NCBI RefSeq assembly: GCF_023078275.1
Contig: NC_062993.1
Span: 12,451,807-12,515,806 of the forward strand
Source of the DNA: Leguminivora glycinivorella
Lineage: Eukaryota; Arthropoda; Insecta; Lepidoptera; Tortricidae
Reading direction: 5' to 3'
DNA length: 64,000 nt
A program made the translations under genes and the position numbers. The notes beneath the pieces were generated by a model that saw only the letters and a program-made list of their open reading frames with translations, had not been told where the DNA came from and made no database searches. Each line of letters begins with the position of its first letter. The first letter of the stretch is position 1. This document shows positions 21,064-29,582 of the stretch, in pieces.

Positions 21064-21390
21064 ATTTTTACAAGCTTTTATTTACCTTCACCTGTCCCGT
21101 TGTCTGCCTGTAATCAAATCTTGCAAATTTTTGACCCACTACCCGGTTTCCGATTGGGCTAAAATTTTGCACACAAATGTGTATGTAAACCACATGACAA
21201 TGCAATATTGTGGTATCATGGAGCTGATTTGATGATTGAGCAGAAGGCTGGCCATAGGAACTCTATAATGAAATGTCGTACCCAGTCGAGTAAGGGTTTT
21301 TAGTTTTTAGAAACGTCTCGGAAAGCAGTAGAGTAGATGACTGTTGAAATAAAACTAAAGTCGGCGTTTCGAGCTTGTGCCAAAAATTAT
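21064..21390 (+). repeat. Dispersed 'ACAAGCTTTTATTT' repeat
   Basis: Starts TTTACAAGCTTTTATTTACC and includes ATTGGGCTAAAATTTTGCAC and 'ATGGAGCTGATTTGATGATT'. Relatives are at 28685-28870, where the 120 bp array has grown out of it, and at 57080-57245. The family is bounded by AAGCTTTTAT and its complement ATAAAAGCTT. Confidence 0.6.
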
Positions 21391-21507
21391 ATTGCGAAAA
21401 CTTATTATTATAGAACCTCATATACCCAGTTCATAAAACCATCTAAAAGTTGCGTAACAGTGAGAGCAGTTCAGCCCGTTAGCTACAACATAGTTTGCGG
21501 AACTTTG

Positions 21508-21604
21508 TGAGACGTCAATGAAAGGCGTGGGCTAGCAACAGACTGATTTATTAACAAAAAGGTATTCTACCCGCCACCTTACATATTATGACAAGAACGT
21601 CACA
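21508..21604 (-). repeat. 3' LTR of the gypsy element
   Basis: 97 bp, TG...CA ends on the minus strand, apparently identical to the 5' LTR. Too short to show a clear TATA box and poly-A signal by eye. Confidence 0.92.
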
Positions 21605-21618
21605 CTTTCTCCCCTCTT
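21605..21618 (-). promoter_or_regulatory. Polypurine tract
   Basis: AAGAGGGGAGAAAG on the minus strand abuts the 3' LTR directly. This is the expected primer for plus-strand DNA synthesis. Confidence 0.85.
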
Positions 21619-21670
21619 AATCTATCAACCCCATGACTAATTGCCTACATACTGTACATACGTATACGTA

Positions 21671-24600
21671 CTACTCTATAAAACTCATCAAGGTACGCTT
21701 GGCTCGGTTATACGCACGCAGTGCCCGAGCGGACGCACTCGATGGCGCGGTCGGTGAGGCCGGAGAGGCCGGCTCGCCTGCGGTCGCGGCCGGGGAGGCC
21801 TTCGCCGCGCCGCTCGGGCGCTCCGGCCGGGCTGCCGGGGACCCGGGCGCCTCCTCCGCGCCATCGGACGCGTCCTCGAACATGTCCCCCTCGACACCCT
21901 TATTAGGCCCCTCCGGTTCTTCAGGTAAAGCGCCCACACTCATGCGGGACAGTGAATACCGACCTTTGTTTACACCATTCGCCGGTAGCAACTGGTCAGC
22001 GTGTCTGCGCCATTCTACTCCGTTCCCTATATCTACTCTGTAGGAAACTGGTCCCGTTTCCTTTACTACTTTGCCTTCAGCCCACTTTTCCCCCTTGGCA
22101 GTATAGTCGCGAGCTAGTACTACATCCCCAATTTGGAATCGACGGTAAGTGCCAGGGCAATACGCCGCTTTGCGTTCTTGTGCGTCGCGTACGGCGGACG
22201 CGGTGTCGGGTCGCAGAGCGTCAAGCCGCGTGCGCAGGCGGCGCTTCTGCAACGCCACCGCTGGTGACACCCCCGTAGTCGAATGGTCGCAATTGCGATA
22301 CTGCAGGAGATATTTATTTAATGCAGTATTCACGTCCTCGCTTTCATGTAACGCTCGTTTAATACATTTTTTAATTGATTTAATTGCGTTCTCAGCTAAT
22401 CCGTTTCCTTGGGGCCTATAAGGGGCCGAGGTTGCATGCCTAATGAAATTGTTTGTACAATATGATTTGAATTGCTGCGATAAAAAAGGAGGGCCGTTAT
22501 CTGTTACGAGTTGTGAAGGTAAGCCGAATCGCGCGAAAATTGAGCTCAATACTTTTATAGTCGCGGTCGCGTCGGTGCCCCGCATTGAAGCTACCTCGAT
22601 CCATTTAGAATGTGCGTCCACCAGCACGAGGTATCGCACTCCCGCGCAGTCGGCGAAGTCCACGTGCACGCGGCCCCAGGGCTCTAGAGGGAACTCCCAC
22701 GGGTGGAGCGGCGCGCGGGGCGGCGCGTCGCGCACCGCGCAGCATGCCGAGCATGCTCGACAGACCTCTTCGATATCGCGGTCTAAACTTGGCCAATACA
22801 CATAGTTTCGTGACAAATTTTTCATCTTATTCATCCCCAAATGGCCTTCATGAATTTCTTCTAAAATACGCTTCCTTAGATTCGTTGGAATTATTATTCT
22901 ATACTTATAAATTAAACAACCCCGGTCCGTCATTAATTCGTCTTTCCTAGCAAAATAGGCTTTAATCTCATCACAACTCGCTCCCGAAAGCGGCCAACCG
23001 AAAAGTACATAACCTTTGATTTTGCACAATATTGCATCTCTCTCAGTCTCTTTAGCTACCTCTTTAAAAGAAATGGGCAAAGAGTCTTCCACTAAATTTA
23101 AATAATCTAACGCGTCTGCAAGGGAGCCCTCCTGAGGCAAGGGAAGCCTGGAAAGCGCGTCGGCCGGGCCGTTATCGGCTGATCGTACGAATTCGATTGT
23201 AAAGTCGTAGGCCGCCAAACGTGCCGCCCATCGTTGTAAACGGCTCGCGGCGGTCTGCGGAATACCCCCCTTTTCGCCAAAAATGTACGTCAGTGGTTGA
23301 TGGTCGGTACGCAGCGTAAACCGTCGACCAAACAGATATTGATGATGCTTAGTGACACCGAATAAAATAGCGAGGGCCTCTTTGTCGAGCTGACTATAAT
23401 TGCGCTCGGCCGCGCTGAGCGTGCGCGACACACAGCTGACGGGACGCTCAGCGCCGCCCGGGTACCGATGCGCCAAAACTGCGCCAAGTCCGTACGCGCT
23501 GCTGTCTACCGACACCACTAGGTCGCGCCCCTCCTCATAGTGTGCCAGCACCCGATCGCTTAGGAGAGCTCTCTTTGCCTCAGTGAACACACGTTCACAC
23601 TCTGGGTCCCATTTCCAGTCGCTTTCTTTTTTTAGAAGGTTATGCAACGGAGCTAATAAACTACTAAGATTTGGAATAAATCGTCCATAATAGTTTAATA
23701 ATCCCAAAAAACTTTTTAATTGTGACACGTTTTCCGGTCGTGGCGCGTTGGAAATGGCATCCAGCTTACTTGGGTCTGGGCGCAACCCATCTTTATTAAT
23801 AATAAATCCTAGGTATTTGACACTGTCTTGCAGAAAACTACATTTACTTAATTTAACTGTCATGCCCATATCTCTGAGCCTTTCGAGTACTGTTTTTAAA
23901 TTTTTAATATGTTCTACATTATTTGAACCTGTGACACAAATGTCATCTAAAAATACTACGCATCCGGGTACCCCGCGCAATACCTCTTCCATGAGTTTTT
24001 GAAACTTTTCAGGTATGCAAGATAAACCATAAGGCGTGCGCCGATAAACATAAGTCCCCATATGCGTAGTTATAGCAGTGTACGGTTGCGAGTCTTCCGC
24101 CACTAAGCACTGTTCGTACGCGTGCCGAAGGTCTATTTTTGTGAATTTTTCACCTCCGCTCAGGCTGGCAAACAATTCGTCTATGCGCGGCAACGGATAG
24201 TAGTTACGTTTTAATTTAGGATTTATCGTAATTTTATAATCCCCGCATATACGTATTTCTCCATTAGCCTTTACCACTGGAACTATGGGGGTGCCATAGT
24301 CCGAGTGGTCCACGCGATAAATAGACCCGTCAGCTTCTAGTCTCATCAACTCCTGCTCCACGCGCGCGCGCAGTGCCAGTGGGACTGGCCGAGCTCGCAC
24401 ATAAACCGGTTCCTTATCCGTCAACTGCAGTTGAATCGATTGCTTACAAGTACCTAGCTTATCACTAAATACCTCAGGATATTCGTTACAAAGTTGAGTC
24501 ACAAATTGATCATCTGAGATTTCATGGAGGCTTATTTGCTTCACGTTAAAGGCCCGTATCCAATCGCGGCCCATGATAGGCCGCGCGCCGTTTTTAATCA

Positions 24601-25840
24601 CATGCAAATGTAATGTTTTTTTTTCATCATTTAACTTTACATCTACCTCAATGTAACCCAGTGTGTTTAAAACTCCACCTGAATAACCATGAAACATCGT
24701 ATTATCGGTAAATAAATTTTTATGGCTAAACAATTGTCCATACATAGTTTCGCCTATTGCCGAGATCCGCGCCCCGGTGTCTATCTCATAAACCATCTTA
24801 TACCGATCGACCGTCAGCGTAACGAAATACGGTTTACTGCCTTGAACGGCCACATTGATATTAAATAACCCGTCGTCGTCCGAAACGTCCGCGACGAAAT
24901 GGTGCCGACCACCACCTCCACGCACTTGTTTACACATACCTTTGAGATGGCCCCGCTGTCCACACTCGTCACAATTATAATTTTTAAAACGGCACCTGTC
25001 CGCCGTGTGCGGCTTGCCACAGCGCCAGCAAGCCCTCGCTCCGGGCTCGCCTGCGGCCTCCTTACGCGGCGGCCGGCGCGCAACTTCAGCTCGCGCCCGG
25101 AACTTGTTTCCGCGCGCGCCGCCCGCGCCGCCGGCTCTCCGCCCGCGCCGCTCGCGCCCGGGCCGCGCGCGCCGCCCGCGCCGCCGCCCCCGCGGCGCTC
25201 CTCGTGCGCCCCGCGTGAAATGCAGGCCCTCGCCCGCCGAGCTGTCTGTCGCTGTTAACCCTGCTCTCGTCGTGCCGCTTACTTCCGCATGTTTTTCGGC
25301 GGCCTCCAGAGCCAACGCCAGTTCCACCGCCTCTTTATACTTAATATCTTTTTCTGCGAATATTCTGGATCGCATCACATCGCTGGCTAGACCGGAAACG
25401 AACTGATCGCGGAGATTCTCCTCGAGGGTTGAACTTCCGAAATTACACGTCGCCGCGAGGTGCTTTAGATCCTGGAGGTAATCCGTGAGCGACTCGCCCG
25501 CGCGCTGCCTGCGCTGCCGAAATAAGTGGCGTTCGGCGATCTCTGACCTTTGCGGTTCAAGGTGATCCGTTAACAGTTTCACTAGTTGTTCATATGTTTT
25601 TTGTTCTGGAAAACTAGGCGAACACAAATCACACATGAGCGAATAAGTCGCTTCCCCGACCACTGTTATTAACATTGGCACTTTAAGGTTATCGGAAATC
25701 TCATTTAACAAAATATATTGGTTTACGCGACGTATATACGCGGGCCACTGTTTAGATGCTAAATTAAACGGTTCAATCTTTCCGATAGGCATTATTAACG
25801 ATTTCCGGCTATTATACACGCGAATAACAAAAAAAAACAA
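21671..25840 (-). CDS. Gag-Pol polyprotein of Ty3/gypsy retrotransposon
   Basis: A single 1389-residue frame encodes capsid-like Gag and Pol, used for copying RNA to DNA and inserting it. M17 (codon at 25790-25792), which starts MPIGKIEPF, is the more likely start than M1. In order: Gag about 20-190; Arg/Gly-rich linker 205-260; two zinc knuckles, CX2CX3HX4C at 271 and CX2CX4HX4C at 290; protease with DTG (D354); reverse transcriptase about 480-670, with D570 and an FLDD box (D632, D633); RNase H about 770-900 (D779, E821, D846, D894); integrase zinc region with H997, H1000, C1027, C1030 and catalytic D1061, D1114, E1150 (D-52-D-35-E); then a Pro/Ala/Ser-rich tail. There is no frameshift between gag and pol and no env. 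The integrase and RT style resembles the K02A2.6-like group. All catalytic residues are present. Confidence 0.95.
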   Translation of the reverse strand: MFFFVIRVYNSRKSLIMPIGKIEPFNLASKQWPAYIRRVNQYILLNEISDNLKVPMLITVVGEATYSLMCDLCSPSFPEQKTYEQLVKLLTDHLEPQRSEIAERHLFRQRRQRAGESLTDYLQDLKHLAATCNFGSSTLEENLRDQFVSGLASDVMRSRIFAEKDIKYKEAVELALALEAAEKHAEVSGTTRAGLTATDSSAGEGLHFTRGARGAPRGRRRGRRARPGRERRGRRAGGAGGARGNKFRARAEVARRPPRKEAAGEPGARACWRCGKPHTADRCRFKNYNCDECGQRGHLKGMCKQVRGGGGRHHFVADVSDDDGLFNINVAVQGSKPYFVTLTVDRYKMVYEIDTGARISAIGETMYGQLFSHKNLFTDNTMFHGYSGGVLNTLGYIEVDVKLNDEKKTLHLHVIKNGARPIMGRDWIRAFNVKQISLHEISDDQFVTQLCNEYPEVFSDKLGTCKQSIQLQLTDKEPVYVRARPVPLALRARVEQELMRLEADGSIYRVDHSDYGTPIVPVVKANGEIRICGDYKITINPKLKRNYYPLPRIDELFASLSGGEKFTKIDLRHAYEQCLVAEDSQPYTAITTHMGTYVYRRTPYGLSCIPEKFQKLMEEVLRGVPGCVVFLDDICVTGSNNVEHIKNLKTVLERLRDMGMTVKLSKCSFLQDSVKYLGFIINKDGLRPDPSKLDAISNAPRPENVSQLKSFLGLLNYYGRFIPNLSSLLAPLHNLLKKESDWKWDPECERVFTEAKRALLSDRVLAHYEEGRDLVVSVDSSAYGLGAVLAHRYPGGAERPVSCVSRTLSAAERNYSQLDKEALAILFGVTKHHQYLFGRRFTLRTDHQPLTYIFGEKGGIPQTAASRLQRWAARLAAYDFTIEFVRSADNGPADALSRLPLPQEGSLADALDYLNLVEDSLPISFKEVAKETERDAILCKIKGYVLFGWPLSGASCDEIKAYFARKDELMTDRGCLIYKYRIIIPTNLRKRILEEIHEGHLGMNKMKNLSRNYVYWPSLDRDIEEVCRACSACCAVRDAPPRAPLHPWEFPLEPWGRVHVDFADCAGVRYLVLVDAHSKWIEVASMRGTDATATIKVLSSIFARFGLPSQLVTDNGPPFLSQQFKSYCTNNFIRHATSAPYRPQGNGLAENAIKSIKKCIKRALHESEDVNTALNKYLLQYRNCDHSTTGVSPAVALQKRRLRTRLDALRPDTASAVRDAQERKAAYCPGTYRRFQIGDVVLARDYTAKGEKWAEGKVVKETGPVSYRVDIGNGVEWRRHADQLLPANGVNKGRYSLSRMSVGALPEEPEGPNKGVEGDMFEDASDGAEEAPGSPAARPERPSGAAKASPAATAGEPASPASPTAPSSASARALRAYNRAKRTLMSFIE

Positions 25841-25845
25841 CGATA

Positions 25846-25863
25846 ATCCCGTCCTCAGCGCCA
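25846..25863 (-). promoter_or_regulatory. Primer-binding site
   Basis: One base after the 5' LTR the minus strand reads TGGCGCTGAGGACGGGAT. TGG at this place pairs with a tRNA CCA end. I cannot name the tRNA with confidence. Confidence 0.75.
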
Positions 25864-25864
25864 G

Positions 25865-25961
25865 TGAGACGTCAATGAAAGGCGTGGGCTAGCAACAGAC
25901 TGATTTATTAACAAAAAGGTATTCTACCCGCCACCTTACATATTATGACAAGAACGTCACA
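25865..25961 (-). repeat. 5' LTR of the gypsy element
   Basis: 97 bp, apparently base-for-base equal to 21508-21604. Transcription would start here on the minus strand. Confidence 0.92.
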
Positions 25962-25964
25962 CTC

Positions 25965-26885
25965 GAAAAAGCATATTGCCATGCTGACCACCGACGTCCA
26001 TTACATAAACACGGTACCTAGCAAAAGAAGAAGTACCTATTTATATAAAATTTGTTATAGAGCGTTAGATTGACTGCAATAACTATGACATTGCAGTTGG
26101 CGAATTTCATTACGCATAATATTCATTCGTAAACGGAGTCAGTAAGCAGCAAATTGATACGTCGATTTACATATCGTCGAATAATCACGTAATTGTAAAT
26201 ATTGGCTGCTAAAAATTGGCCGAAACACAAAAATTTTACATTGCTAACTGAAAATTGTCCAATAGTTAGGATTATTTGCACAGAAGCGAACTGAACTATA
26301 CGCGAACCAAGATTTTATGTAACGTCAGTCGACCAAAAGTGACAGCGATAGTTTGATTATTCTGCGGATTGGCGTTTGGCTGTTTGGCAAATCGTTGTCG
26401 GCGAATCAATAATCGGCTAAAAAATTGTCGGAGAATCATTAGCCCAGCCCATCGTACTAAAAACATCGGATATTTTCAAATTTATAATATAGCCTCTTAA
26501 TGTGCAACAATCGTGAAGTGTAGGGCACCATAATTTTGATTTAATGAGATTATTGGAAAGATTTTGGGGATAAAATGAAATTGTACACGTTAAACTTTCG
26601 TGAGACATATTCAAATAATTATGAATCTACGGTTGTACTCACGTCGTTACGTCACGTTGCGTTCACGGAGTTTAGCCGTCGCGTGAACTCCTATATGCTG
26701 AAGAGGGGCCTCCGAATTGGCCCGAAACATGTCGCAGCGATTGCGATAAAATAACTAGAGTACAACCGTAGATTGATTAATTATTTAAAATAAAATTCCT
26801 CTTAAAACGCCCAGTATTCATTCAGGTTCTCCTGCCTAAAGGTAAAGGACTACTATAGGTATTTATGGGATTATTTTAAACTGTT
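25965..26885. other. No gene seen
   Basis: A+T-rich flank of the gypsy element. The minus frame 26417-26614 has no motif. 'TCTACGGTTGTACTC' (26631) recurs as its complement 'GAGTACAACCGTAGA' (26759), marking a small inverted repeat of about 140 bp around a 'GGCCCGAAACATGTCGC' segment. Confidence 0.4.
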
Positions 26886-26887
26886 AA

Positions 26888-26993
26888 GGGCCACTTGCAC
26901 CAACGAAAATGGAGGGCTAACCCACCATTTTATATGGAATTTGACAGTTGACAGCCCACTAACCCAGAGTAAAGTATTTGGTGCAAGTGGGCC
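26888..26993. mobile_element. 106 bp MITE with TAA target duplication
   Basis: Left end GGGCCACTTGCACCAA, right end complement GGCCCACTTGCACCAA, flanked by TAA (26885-26887, 26994-26996). A truncated copy is at 39309-39400. TAA duplications suggest a Harbinger relationship. Confidence 0.75.
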
Positions 26994-26996
26994 TAA

Positions 26997-28360
26997 TTTA
27001 ACCTACAAAGGTTAAGGTTAATATCTACCTGAGGCTTGTAAACTGTCATGAATAACGAAGCATGGCAAAGTTAAACTTAACGACCTAGGCAAACTTGTCA
27101 CCAAACCTTATAAAATGCAAGAAAACGGCCGCTCTCACGTTTACGATGTTATAAATAAGAAACGCAATGTTAATACAAAGTGCTCTCAGCTCAAGTCACC
27201 TGTGCGCTGCTCATCTAGAACAGCCATAGTTAGAGAACTGTACAGAAGTTTCATTTGAATTTTAATATCGGTGACAATTCGTTGCTCCGTTTTGCCGTGA
27301 AAGACGGACAAAGAAACAGACACACACACTTTCCCATTTATAATATTAGTATGGATTGAGAACACGTTTTAGGGGTGCCTGTTGGTTAGATAGAATTTAA
27401 AACAGCACTGACTGATTTGAACTGTTATTTTTAAGCTGTTGGTATATAGGGCAAAAGTATTACAAGCCGGGCGGCAGGTGTTTAAGAGATAAAATGAAAC
27501 AAATGTTGAAGAATTTGGCCAAAAGAAATTATCGTTTAAAGCGCTCTCAGATAGTTTTACTTTGTAAAATGTGAAGAAATCTTTAGTTTAGTTTAGTTTA
27601 GTTAATTTCTCTCGTTTATACAAATTTCACACAATTTAAAATTTACATTTCAGCTTGTATTACTATTCGTATAAAGATCGTTACAAAAGAAATAATAAAA
27701 TTAAAATTACAAATAAAAATGGAAAAAAGCAGTGTGAACAAAAAAATATTAAAATGTCATATTGGTAAAAATAAAATAAATACAGGTTTAGTACTAGGTA
27801 CATAGTACAAATCAAAAATAACCAATGTCAATAATACAATATAGAATAATGAATAATGAGAAATAATAAAAAATAAATTACGGAAATGTAAGAGTAAAGT
27901 TAAACAATGTGTGATATGTACTACAATTAGTACATATCAATGTCAATATTAAAATTATAATAGGAAATAATTAGTCTAAGAAAAATCGTCCATAATTTAT
28001 TTTATTATTTGCATGTATTCTTTTACCGAGTATAGTTCCTTTTCCAACAGAAGGTTCTTCAGTCTTCATCCGAACCTTTCCACATTTTTTTCATTTTTTA
28101 TGTCAGCAGGTAGGTACTCATAATAGGTGGGCCCTATGACTCGTGCGTTTTTTGCTTGTAGTGCTGTGCGACGCGGCACACCTGCACACCTGCTACGTAA
28201 GATCCTTAGATAAGATCCTTATTTTTGTTATACATTTTATTCAAAATCAATTAATACGAAGTCAATATGGCAATACAAAATGTGCCATAAAAATTTCGGT
28301 CGACTAGTGAAGATTTTAGTTACAATAATTAGTGTTACTTACGTGAAACATTTTTTTTTA
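26997..28360. other. A+T-rich; retroposon tails but no gene
   Basis: 'GAAAGACGGACAAAGAAACA' with CACACACACTTTCCCATTTATAATATTAGTATGG-like text at 27300-27356 is a common lepidopteran repeat end (compare 58400-58425). From 27580 to 27960 the sequence is very A-rich on the plus strand, preceded by a TTTAG run at 27585-27600. No coding frame. Confidence 0.4.
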
Positions 28361-28368
28361 TATTGGAG

Positions 28369-28545
28369 GACACCTTACACAGATCAACCTAGCCCCAAAC
28401 TAAGCAAAGCTTGTACTATGGGTGCTAGGCGACGATATACATACTTATATAGGTAAATACATACTTATATACATAGAAAACATGACTCAGGAACAAATAT
28501 CTGTGTTCATCACAAATAAATGCCCTTACCGGGATTCCGGCATTT
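28369..28545 (-). repeat. tRNA-derived SINE, minus strand, second copy
   Basis: Collinear with 14961-15170 from 'CCTTACACAGATCAACC' to 'GCCCTTACCGGGATTC', where it is cut off before the full B-box complement. Confidence 0.6.
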
Positions 28546-28684
28546 TATTTTGATTATTTTCTTGAAGCTTATAATTTGGCTGCAGATAAACTAGTTATGA
28601 AACTCACGCATTCATCTTTCAAAATAAAATATTTTTCATTGTACAAATAATACATAACTAATTGTCATTTTTAACACGCTTTTA

Positions 28685-29580
28685 TTAGGTCGTCGTGTAT
28701 GTAACTAACTATGTAATGGAATCTGCGGAGGCTAATTTAACCATCTTCCAGGAGTCGTAGCGTAATGAAAATTGGCAGCTATATGTAGTTCCGATGACAA
28801 TACAATAATATGGTACTGTTGAGCTGATCTGATGATGGAGTCGGAAGATATGAACTGGAACTACATGATGGAACATCGTATCATAGCCGTTTTTGGGTTT
28901 CTTAGAAAAGTCTTGTAATGAACTTTGACTACAATTAGGTTTCAAGGTCTGATGATGAAGCCGAAAGATATGAACTGGAACTACATGATGGAACATCGTA
29001 TCATAGCTGTTTTTGGGTTTCTTAGAAAAGTCTTGTAATGAACTTTGACTACGATTAGGTTTCAAGGTCTGATGATGGAGCCGGAAGATATGAACTGGAA
29101 CTACATGATGGAACATCGTATCATAGCTGTTTTTGGGCTTCTTAGGAAAGTCTTGTAATGAACTTTGACTACAATTAGGTTTCAGGGTCTGATGATGGAG
29201 CCGGAAGATATGAACTGGAACTACATGATGGAACATCGTATCATAGCTGTTTTTGGGCTTCTTAGAAAAGTCTTGTAATGAACTTTGACTACGATTAGGT
29301 TTCAAGGTCTGATGATGGAGCCGGAAGATATGAACTGGAACTACATGATGGAACATAGTATCATAGCTGTTTTTGGGCTTCTTAGAAAAGTCTTGTAATG
29401 AACTTTGACTACGATTAGGTTTCAAGGTCTGATGATGGAGCCGGAAGATATGAACTGGAACTACATGATGGAACATCGTATCATAGCTGTTTTTGGGCTT
29501 CTTAGAAAAGCCTTTTAATGAACTATGACTACGATTAGGTTTCAAGGCCTGATGATGGTGCCGGAAGATATGAACAGAAA
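28685..29580. repeat. 120 bp tandem array, about six copies, grown from a dispersed repeat
   Basis: The segment 28685-28860 is a relative of the 21064-21390 repeat. From about 28860 the unit with 'TACATGATGGAACATCGTAT' repeats at 28865, 28985, 29105, 29225, 29345 and 29465, exactly 120 bp apart. Units differ by a few substitutions. Because 120 is 40 codons, the minus strand stays open for 299 codons (28709-29608), giving a repeated 40-residue motif containing FHHVVPVHIFRLHHQ. I read the frame as a by-product of the period, but it stays free of stops in every unit. Confidence 0.85.
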
Positions 29581-29582
29581 AA

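Larger units (their letters stand above)
21508..25961 (-). mobile_element. Complete Ty3/gypsy LTR retrotransposon, 4454 bp
   Basis: The element reads on the minus strand. Its two 97 bp LTRs (21508-21604 and 25865-25961) appear identical, start TGTGACG and end GTCTCA, and are separated by one gag-pol frame, a primer-binding site next to the 5' LTR and a polypurine tract next to the 3' LTR. Identical LTRs and an unbroken frame imply recent insertion. The 5 bp on the outer sides (CTTTG before 21508, CTCGA after 25961) do not match, so I see no target duplication; recombination between elements or a later change at the edge could explain this. The LTRs are unusually short for the group. Confidence 0.93.

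Noticed and set aside
21633..22043. Plus-strand frames opposite the gypsy polyprotein
   Set aside because: Shadows of the gag-pol frame, caused by its GC-rich C-terminal codons; no independent motif.
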